Shown here: piece by piece, positions 6,401 to 12,901 of the stretch
How the letters are laid out: every line of letters begins with the position of its first letter
How positions within the stretch are numbered: the stretch's first letter is position 1
Assembly (NCBI GenBank): GCA_030679615.1
Contig: JAUXSJ010000235.1
Span: 1-19,868, forward strand
Reading direction: 5' to 3'
Source of the DNA: Parachlamydiaceae bacterium
GTDB lineage: Bacteria; Chlamydiota; Chlamydiia; Chlamydiales; Parachlamydiaceae
Length of the DNA: 19,868 nucleotides
Position numbers and translations under genes: made by a program
Notes under the pieces: model-generated
Databases searched by the model: none
The model's input: the letters and a program-made list of their open reading frames with translations, nothing else
Told to the model about the DNA's origin: nothing

Positions 6401-8209
6401 TTATTCTCCAGCTTTTAATACTTCCATAAAGGCATTTTGAGGAATATTTACTTTTCCGATTTCTTTCATCCGCTTTTTACCCTTCTTTTGCTTCTCCCAC
6501 AATTTGCGTTTTCGGCTAATATCCCCGCCATAACATTTTGCTGTGACGTTTTTAGTGATCGCACGGATGGTTTCGCGGGCAACTATCTTACCGCCAATTG
6601 CTGCTTGAATAGGAACTTTAAATAATTGCATAGGGATGACTTCAACCAGCTTTGCACAAATAGCTCGTCCTTTTCCTTCCGCTTTTGAACGATGGACTAA
6701 GCATGAAAAAGCATCAACAGGTTCTTCATTTACGCGAATTTCAAGCTTAATAATGTCACTTGGTTCATAACAGTCAAATTCATAATCAAATGAACCATAA
6801 CCTTTAGTGATAGATTTAAGCTTGTCATTAAAATCAGTAATGATTTCATTCAGAGGTAATCGATATGTAATCATTAACCTTTGAGAATCAATCGTTTCTG
6901 TTTTAATGCATATTCCTCGTTTTTCCATTCCCAAGTTCATGATTGTTCCTAGGTATTCAGAAGGAATCATGATATGGCATTTTACCCATGGTTCTTCAAT
7001 GGAATCAATGAAAGTGGGATCGGGGTAATGAACAGGATTGTCTACTTCCTTAACTGTTCCATCATTTAATGTGAAACGATAAATAACACTTGGTGCAGTG
7101 GAGATAATATCAACATCGAATTCTCTTTGAATTCTTTCAAAGACAATTTCTAAATGCAATAATCCTAAGAATCCGCAACGAAATCCGAAACCTAAAGCAG
7201 TGCTGCTTTCTTGTTCAATATGTAAAGCAGAATCGTTAAGTTGTAATTTTTCTAGGGCATCTCTTAATGCTTCAAAATCACCTGAATCGATTGGATAAAT
7301 CCCAGCAAAAACAACAGGAGTGATTAGGCGGAATCCAGGTAAAGGTTCAGAAGCTTGGTGTTTTTGTAAAGTGATCGTGTCGCCAATTTTTACATCCGTT
7401 GAGACTTTAATGTTAGCGATCATATACCCCACTTCACCAGGACGCAATACATCTACAGGTGTGGCTTTTGGAGTAAATGCTCCGACTTCCAAGACTTCAA
7501 AGTTTTTATTCGTAGCCATCATTTTTATAAGAGATCCTTTTTTAATCTCTCCACTGATAATACGAATGTAAACCATCACACCACGGTAAACATCATAATG
7601 AGAATCGAAGACTAAAGCGCGTAAAATGTCATCTTCAGGTTCTTTGGGTGATGGTAAGGTAATAAGGATACGCTCTAAAACTTCTTTAATGCCTATACCT
7701 GATTTTGCAGAACATCCGATTGCGTCAGATGCATCAATTCCAATAACTTCTTCAATTTGTTTTCTGACTCCTTCAATGTCTGCAGCAGGTAAGTCAATTT
7801 TATTGAGAACCGGAATAATTTCCAAATTTCTTTCTAAAGCTAAGTGAACATTGGCAAGAGTTTGCGCTTGAACACCTTGAGCTGCATCAACAACAAGCAA
7901 AGCTCCTTCACAAGCAGCTAAAGATCTTGAAACTTCGTAAGTAAAATCAACGTGGCCAGGTGTATCAATGAGATTAATTTGATAAAATTCGCCATCTTCT
8001 GATGGATAGTACATTGTGACAGGATGAGCTTTTATCGTAATCCCTCTTTCACGTTCTAGGTCCATGTCATCAAGTAATTGCTCTTGCATATCACGAGCAG
8101 CAACAGTTTTAGTAAGTTCAATTAAACGATCTGCTAAAGTAGATTTCCCATGATCAATATGTGCAATGATTGAAAAATTTCTAATTTTTTTGATGTTATA
8201 TTTGTACAT
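6401..8209 (-). CDS. lepA: Elongation factor 4 (LepA)
   Basis: LepA is a translational GTPase on the ribosome, implicated in back-translocation, initiation and ribosome biogenesis. The length of 602 residues matches the family (about 600). The G motifs are all present: G1 AHIDHGKST (16-24), G2 RERGITIK, G3 DTPGHVD, G4 NKID and G5 SAKSG. EF-G-like domains follow. The LepA-specific C-terminal domain is clear in the segment YGGDISRKRKLWEKQKKGKKRMK near the end, followed by PQNAFMEVLK. There is no EF-G domain IV. The ATG matches the expected N-terminus (KKIRNFSIIAHIDHG), though the ribosome site is weak (GGAT about ten bases upstream). It heads the run with uppS; tRNA-Leu lies 113 bases upstream on the same strand and may share its transcript. 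In C. trachomatis, as I recall, lepA lies elsewhere, so this linkage differs. Confidence 0.97.
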   Translation of the reverse strand: MYKYNIKKIRNFSIIAHIDHGKSTLADRLIELTKTVAARDMQEQLLDDMDLERERGITIKAHPVTMYYPSEDGEFYQINLIDTPGHVDFTYEVSRSLAACEGALLVVDAAQGVQAQTLANVHLALERNLEIIPVLNKIDLPAADIEGVRKQIEEVIGIDASDAIGCSAKSGIGIKEVLERILITLPSPKEPEDDILRALVFDSHYDVYRGVMVYIRIISGEIKKGSLIKMMATNKNFEVLEVGAFTPKATPVDVLRPGEVGYMIANIKVSTDVKIGDTITLQKHQASEPLPGFRLITPVVFAGIYPIDSGDFEALRDALEKLQLNDSALHIEQESSTALGFGFRCGFLGLLHLEIVFERIQREFDVDIISTAPSVIYRFTLNDGTVKEVDNPVHYPDPTFIDSIEEPWVKCHIMIPSEYLGTIMNLGMEKRGICIKTETIDSQRLMITYRLPLNEIITDFNDKLKSITKGYGSFDYEFDCYEPSDIIKLEIRVNEEPVDAFSCLVHRSKAEGKGRAICAKLVEVIPMQLFKVPIQAAIGGKIVARETIRAITKNVTAKCYGGDISRKRKLWEKQKKGKKRMKEIGKVNIPQNAFMEVLKAGE

Positions 8210-8322
8210 ATTTGAAAAAATCCAAATTATTTAATAGAGGGAAACAGATTATTAATTTAATGAATTAATGAAAACATTTCAAGTTAAGATGCTTGTTTAT
8301 CACTTCAGTGAAGTGTCAAATT

Positions 8323-8406
8323 TGCGGCCAAGATGACTCGAACATCCACCGAGTTGCCCCGACTAGAACCTGAATCTAGCGCGTCTACCAATTCCGCCAT
8401 GGCCGC
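8323..8406 (-). tRNA. tRNA-Leu (CAG)
   Basis: The minus strand folds as a class II tRNA of 84 bases. The acceptor GCGGCCA pairs with TGGCCGC with discriminator A at 8323. The D arm holds GGCGGAATTGGTAGACGC, typical of leucine tRNAs. The anticodon stem CTAGA/TCTAG carries loop TTCAGGT with anticodon CAG (8372-8370). A long variable arm (CGGGGCAACTCGG) and a T arm with loop TTCGAGT follow. CCA is not encoded (AAA follows), so CCA must be added by nucleotidyltransferase. It reads CUG codons. Confidence 0.95.
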
Positions 8407-8528
8407 TTAAATTTGAATTTTAATTAAAGTTGGATAGTGAGGTTAACTGAAAAGTTTATTTAAATAAATAAAATTTCACCAGTGTCATGTGCGATAAAAA
8501 TAACATTTATTACTAACCAGGCTATTAG

Positions 8529-8642
8529 TTTTTAACGCAGAGACGGGGAGACGGAGAGAAGAACATTTAAAAATAAAAGCTAGTTGTTGTGTTTTTTTGT
8601 TCTCCTCTCCGTCTCCCTGTCTCCTCGTCTCTGCGTTAAAAC
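8529..8642. repeat. Inverted repeat with purine-rich arms (cgcagagacg type)
   Basis: TTTTAACGCAGAGACG followed by GGGAGACGGAGAG-type sequence (about 8530-8565) is mirrored by its complement at about 8600-8641, with roughly seven extra bases in the right arm and an AT-rich loop of about 35 bases. A 61-codon open frame across it reads through repeat sequence and is not a gene. It sits between the divergent tRNA-Leu and DUF2851 genes. The rest of the 8407-8779 gap holds only AT-rich sequence and a possible promoter. Confidence 0.8.
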
Positions 8643-8713
8643 CGATCGCTACTTTAAAACCAGCATTCATTGTGGTGATAAAGAGAATGGTCTTTTAAAA
8701 ATGTTAAGTATTA

Positions 8714-8744
8714 TTGTGGATTAATTCAAAAAAATTTCTATAAT
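8714..8744 (+). promoter_or_regulatory. Candidate promoter for the DUF2851 gene
   Basis: A perfect TATAAT (8739-8744) lies 19 bases after TTGTGG (8714-8719). Transcription would start about 30 bases before the ATG at 8780. The spacing is a little long and the -35 imperfect. Confidence 0.4.
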
Positions 8745-8779
8745 GCTTCTAAAATTTGTTTATTTTATGGTAATGACAC

Positions 8780-10201
8780 ATGACATTTTCTTATTCTACC
8801 TTGCATAGCAATTGCTCAAACTCAGTTGTTTCCAGTCAACTCACAGAACGTCATCTTCATATTATATGGCTTGAACAAAAATATATTTCGTCTTTTTTTA
8901 CTCATCAAAGTGAAGAAATTGAAGTGATTTCTCCTGGTATTTGGAATTTCGATGCTGGACCCGATTTTTTAAAAGCTCATATCCGTATTGGCCAGACTGA
9001 GTATAAAGGAGACATCGAAATTCATCTTCACGATAAAGATTGGTTTCTTCATCAACACCACTTAGATTCTAGGTATAATGAAGTTGTTTTACATATTTCT
9101 TATTACCAGCCTAAAAATAGGAAATGGATTAATAAAGAAAATGGATTTCAAATTGATTCATTTTATTTGGAAAAACAATTGAAAGGTTCTTTGGAAGAAC
9201 TTATTTCAACAATTGATTTAGAATTATATCCTAGCCGAAAATATCCTGGAAAAGGGGTGTGCGCAGATAAATTGTTTAAAAATTTATCGGAATCAACAGT
9301 TAGATCATTTTTAAAGTCAGCAGCATATTGGAGGTTAGAAAATAAATTAAATTTTTTTGAAAATCAGTTTTTAAATAGTGCTGATCAATTAGCTGCGGGA
9401 TTGGCAATGGCTTTAGGTTATAAAAATAATGCCACTGCATTTTTGGAACTTTTTAATTATTTAATGCCCTTAAAAGATGAGCCTGAAGAAGAACTATTAG
9501 CCATGGCTTTAGGTTCATGCGGTTTTTTAGAGGAAAATCGAAAGGCAATTTGGGAACTTTCAGATCATTATCAATACTTAAAACTCGTTTGGAATGGTAA
9601 GAAATACCAAATGTTACATCAAACCCATCTTCAATTACATCAAATTCGACCTTTGAATCATCCAATTAGAAGAATCGCTTATCTTGTAAAATTTATTCGA
9701 GAAACTAATATAGAACAGTTTTGGAAGGATTCATTAGATTTATGGAAACAATTTGTTGAAAATGAGATCAATCAAAAACAGTTAAAAAATCATTTTTTTG
9801 AATTAATTCCCCAATATTCTTTTTCTTATTGGGATCATCATTTCACATTTGAATTAAAAGCTTCTTTAAAACGCCTGCCTACTATAGGTGAAGAATTTAA
9901 AATGCATGTTTTGCTGAATACTTTCTTGCCCCTTATTTATGGATTAGTTCGAAAAAATCATTTGAAGCATGAATGGGAAAAATTGCAGTCATTTTATATT
10001 AGTTTAAAAGTAAAAAAAACGGGAAAAATTTTATATCTACAACATCGATTCTGGGGAGAGAATAATAAACAATTTTTAAATGAAGCGCAAAGTGTGCAGG
10101 GAATGAATCAGTTACATCGCGATTTTTGTATGCATCATGAATCTAGTTGTCAAGGATGTCCATTTGTAGAACGTTTTTTAAAAATAAAAGAATTTCAATA
10201 A
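8780..10201 (+). CDS. DUF2851 family protein
   Basis: A 473-residue soluble protein of unknown function, recognisable as DUF2851, a family best known from Bacteroidetes and relatives. The conserved N-terminal block runs GIWNFDAGPDF (53-63), then GDIEIH (77-82), then DW..H.H..D..Y (87-99) and VVLHI (102-106). The C-terminus has C450-x6-C457-x2-C460 followed by PFVERF, and C161 lies in PGKGVC, so four cysteines could form a metal site. The order of acidic residues (D62, then E80-x-H82) loosely recalls PD-(D/E)xK nucleases, but this is only an inference. The ATG at 8780 has a poor ribosome site; nearby upstream ATGs are out of frame. The gene stands alone, with a repeat on each side, and is transcribed away from lepA. 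No membrane segment is evident. Confidence 0.82.
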   Translation: MTFSYSTLHSNCSNSVVSSQLTERHLHIIWLEQKYISSFFTHQSEEIEVISPGIWNFDAGPDFLKAHIRIGQTEYKGDIEIHLHDKDWFLHQHHLDSRYNEVVLHISYYQPKNRKWINKENGFQIDSFYLEKQLKGSLEELISTIDLELYPSRKYPGKGVCADKLFKNLSESTVRSFLKSAAYWRLENKLNFFENQFLNSADQLAAGLAMALGYKNNATAFLELFNYLMPLKDEPEEELLAMALGSCGFLEENRKAIWELSDHYQYLKLVWNGKKYQMLHQTHLQLHQIRPLNHPIRRIAYLVKFIRETNIEQFWKDSLDLWKQFVENEINQKQLKNHFFELIPQYSFSYWDHHFTFELKASLKRLPTIGEEFKMHVLLNTFLPLIYGLVRKNHLKHEWEKLQSFYISLKVKKTGKILYLQHRFWGENNKQFLNEAQSVQGMNQLHRDFCMHHESSCQGCPFVERFLKIKEFQ

Positions 10202-10328
10202 TTTGCGTTCCCAGACAACTTCGCTTTGCATATCCTTATTAATGTTCCTTCAGATTAGACCGCATTGCAGAGCATCGACTTGTTGTATACGTAAATTAAT
10301 TTTGACTCGCTAATTCAAAAAAATTTCC

Positions 10329-10454
10329 AGCACCCATCTTCGAGGGTGCATTCTGTTAATGAATCATTTCCCACAGCTGCGTAAGTCTCTTCGAGACTAT
10401 TCTTGCTGTGGGAAAATGATCAGGCGTAAAAATGCACCCTCGAAGATGGGTGCT
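10329..10454. repeat. Inverted repeat with 22-bp perfect arms
   Basis: AGCACCCATCTTCGAGGGTG plus CA (10329-10350) is perfectly complementary to 10433-10454. A second pair, CCCACAGC (10370-10377) with GCTGTGGG (10405-10412), and an inner GTCTC/GAGAC hairpin continue the stem towards the centre. A cruciform or long RNA hairpin is possible. It begins 128 bases after the DUF2851 stop and is not followed by a clean T-run, so it is more likely a mobile repeat than a simple terminator. Confidence 0.85.
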
Positions 10455-10959
10455 AGAAAGTTTGTCAAGAAAAATTTGAATCCCGATTGTTAGAAGTGGT
10501 CAACTTTGCGTAAAAGTTATTTTTCATTTGTTTAAAATAAAATAGTAATTAAAATAACAGTATTTGTAATAAAAATATAAAATATAGTAATTTAATTGAT
10601 TAAATTTATTAATTAATGTATAATTAAAACTAATTTGTAAAGATTATTTAAATTAATTAAAAAGAAAAATTAATAAACGAAAATTTAATAACTTTAATTT
10701 TTTTTATGATTTTAAATTTCCTCCGTACGAAAAATTTCTTTTGGTTCAAAAAATTTAAAATAAATTGCATAAAAAAAATCCTGAAATGTGTTTCGAGAAA
10801 AAACTTAAAAAAAATGTTAAAAATGATTATAATATAAATTTTTCAAAATTAAAAAATTTACAAAAAAATAAAAGTAAAAAATTTTATTGAGTTAAATTAA
10901 TGGATTTTATTATATTAACTTTTATTAATTTGATTTAAATTTAAATATAAAGGATTAAA
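10455..10959 (+). other. Very AT-rich non-coding leader
   Basis: About 500 bases almost entirely A and T, with no credible open frame or RNA gene. A possible promoter is TTAAAA (10805-10810), 17 bases, TATAAT (10828-10833), which would give a leader of about 120 bases before the ATG at 10960. In such AT-rich sequence a match like this occurs easily by chance, so it is only a suggestion. The preceding stretch 10202-10328 also shows nothing I can assign. Confidence 0.45.
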
Positions 10960-12690
10960 ATGAACGTTAATTCAAAATTTAGTGATAAATTTTTTGGGGA
11001 ATATAATTTTCAAAAAATTCCACTTAAACAAACACTTTCTTTTCTTTTTTCCACTGCCGTGACTGGATATTGTGGATATCAAATAAGCACAAAAAAACTT
11101 GAGGGTAGTGTTAAAGTTTTAAATCTCATCGTAGGATTAGCAGGATTAGCAGGGATGGTTAATATTGCAACTCGCATGCTCTATCAAGCTCGTCAAACTC
11201 AGAGTGATTTAAGTGAAAATAAGGTAACTAAAAATAATAATCACCAAAAGAGTCCAGTTCCTCACCTTATAAAAAATCAAGTAAATGATAATTTTAAACC
11301 AGAAAATAAAAACCCCATAAATCCCATACAAGAAAATAAAAACCCCATAAATCTTATACAAGAAAGTAATAACCCCATAAATTCCAAAACAGAAAATAAA
11401 AATTCTATTTTAAAAATGGGGTTTGAACTAGTTAAAGCTAATTTTTCAAATCCAAACAATTCTATCAATAATAATGCATCGAATGAAAATGAGGTTAAAG
11501 AATTAAAGAAACAGTTTTTTGATCCTAAGTTCCCTTTTTTGTTTAGTGACGATACTGTTCTTCTTAAAAATTTTAAAGATATATACAAAGAAGAAATAAA
11601 TCGTCAATTAATCATTTATCATAAAGATGCTAAAAATGTAATTGATGAGTATTTAATTAAAATTAAAAATCAAATCAAAGAATTGGATATAGTCAATAAA
11701 AAGGGTCAAAAATTTTGTTTCACAGAAAAAAATTATCCGTTTGGATCAAAACTTCATGAGAAAGATATACCTAATACATATTTGTCAGGTACAATCAAAA
11801 AATTGAAAGAATTTAAAAAACAGATAAAATCAGCGTTAAATTCACTAATTTCGATGCCTTTTAAATCAAATAAAAATAATGAATTAGAATCCAAATTAAA
11901 TGAATTAATTCAAAATTCTGTTAATTATGAAAAAGCCATTAAATTACAGCATAATGTCATAAGTTCTTCCCAATTTGATAAAAGAAATAATTGGGAAATA
12001 CAGAGTATTCTATTTCAGGGTTTTTTCGCAAAAAGAATCTTAAAATGTTTACCTGATTCAAAGGAAATTTATTGTGGTTATTCTGATCAATTAAAAAGTT
12101 TGAAAAAAAATATTCAAAAATTGAAACAAACTTGTGAATTGTTTAAATCAGATGCAGCTGTTTGGAAAAATTGTTCTCAAACTTTTGGTAAGGTTGAATT
12201 AGAAAAAATTAATAGTGCATTACATAAATTGAAGTGCTTGGAAAGAATAGACAACCATCACGAATTAAAAGTAGATGTAAATAAGAACGATAATAAGATT
12301 GATTTTCCTGATTACATTAAAGATAAAGATTGTGAAGATCCGAATATTTGGAATTTCTTTAAATTCTGGGAACAGCTAGGTTTCAATCATCAGCGAGCTA
12401 GAATTGATTTAGATAAACTTTATAAGGATTATCAAGCCAAAACAAGTGAGTATAAAAAATTAATTTACATGATTGATTTGCAGTTAAATTTAGTGGATTT
12501 AGAAAAAATAAATGAAGATGAAAGTCAATTTTCAAGTGAAAAATTCAGTTTAATGGCTATTGAGTTACCTGTTAAAAATAATAATATGAATATTGTTAGT
12601 AGTATTCAAATCGAGGAGCTTTTAGATGATAAAGAAGAGAATATAAAAAATAACAATCAAGAAGTGGAAATACTTAAAGAAAATAATTAA
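10960..12690 (+). CDS. Inc-like two-helix protein with tandem 10-residue repeats
   Basis: A 576-residue protein with no sequence match that I recognise. Two hydrophobic segments close to the N-terminus (about 25-42 and 53-74), separated by a short basic/polar loop (TKKLEGSVK), form the bilobed hydrophobic domain that marks chlamydial inclusion-membrane (Inc) proteins. A low-complexity linker follows, with three and a half copies of a 10-residue repeat, ENKNPINPIQ, at 115-150. The remainder (about 155-576) is charged, Lys/Glu/Asn-rich and probably largely helical, partly coiled coil. A good ribosome site (AAAGGAT) precedes the ATG and a strong terminator follows the stop, so it is a single-gene transcript. 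If it is an Inc, type III secretion would place it in the host vacuole membrane with both ends facing the host cytosol. That is inference; an ordinary inner-membrane protein is the alternative. Confidence 0.6.
   Translation: MNVNSKFSDKFFGEYNFQKIPLKQTLSFLFSTAVTGYCGYQISTKKLEGSVKVLNLIVGLAGLAGMVNIATRMLYQARQTQSDLSENKVTKNNNHQKSPVPHLIKNQVNDNFKPENKNPINPIQENKNPINLIQESNNPINSKTENKNSILKMGFELVKANFSNPNNSINNNASNENEVKELKKQFFDPKFPFLFSDDTVLLKNFKDIYKEEINRQLIIYHKDAKNVIDEYLIKIKNQIKELDIVNKKGQKFCFTEKNYPFGSKLHEKDIPNTYLSGTIKKLKEFKKQIKSALNSLISMPFKSNKNNELESKLNELIQNSVNYEKAIKLQHNVISSSQFDKRNNWEIQSILFQGFFAKRILKCLPDSKEIYCGYSDQLKSLKKNIQKLKQTCELFKSDAAVWKNCSQTFGKVELEKINSALHKLKCLERIDNHHELKVDVNKNDNKIDFPDYIKDKDCEDPNIWNFFKFWEQLGFNHQRARIDLDKLYKDYQAKTSEYKKLIYMIDLQLNLVDLEKINEDESQFSSEKFSLMAIELPVKNNNMNIVSSIQIEELLDDKEENIKNNNQEVEILKENN
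11301..11410 (+). repeat. In-frame 30-bp tandem repeat, about 3.5 units
   Basis: Units begin at 11301, 11331, 11361 and 11391 with AGAAAATAAA or a close variant, followed by AACCCCATAA. The first two units differ at only a few bases and the last is partial. The 30-base period keeps the frame and encodes the ENKNPINPIQ repeat. Confidence 0.9.
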
Positions 12691-12709
12691 GTATAGGATC
12701 AAATCTTTA

Positions 12710-12746
12710 AAGGCTTCGGATAAAAAATATCCGAGGCCTTTTTTTT
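12710..12746 (+). terminator. Rho-independent terminator
   Basis: AAGGCTTCGGATA (12710-12722) pairs with TATCCGAGGCCTT (12728-12740), 13 bp with one G-U pair. It closes an A5 loop and is followed by a T8 run (12739-12746). It lies 20 bases after the stop of the Inc-like gene. Confidence 0.93.
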
Positions 12747-12890
12747 AATTTTTTTACCATAAAGTTATAAAAAATTAGATCTATTTCATTAGACAATCAT
12801 TTTTATAAATATTCTTATCATTCGTATCATAGCTTTTCTTGTTGTAAATTTTCTTTCGATCTCTGAAAATAGAAGCAATTTAATAATTAT

Positions 12891-12894
12891 GGAG
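12891..12894 (+). promoter_or_regulatory. Shine-Dalgarno site supporting a TTG start
   Basis: GGAG is followed after seven bases by the TTG at 12902. The ATG overlapping this motif (12889) is in another frame, so TTG is the start best supported for the lipid fusion gene. Confidence 0.6.
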
Positions 12895-12901
12895 ATTAAT
12901 T

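Noticed and set aside
8301..8315. Small hairpin CACTTC/GAAGTG just after tRNA-Leu as terminator
   Set aside because: The stem is only six pairs and no T-run follows on the minus strand.
8485..8670. 61-codon minus-strand open frame
   Set aside because: It is made almost wholly of the inverted-repeat arms (8529-8642), has no ribosome site and resembles no protein.
11277..11588. 103-codon minus-strand open frame with repeated GFLFSC
   Set aside because: It is the antisense of the 30-bp tandem repeat in the Inc-like gene, which has a far better start and length.
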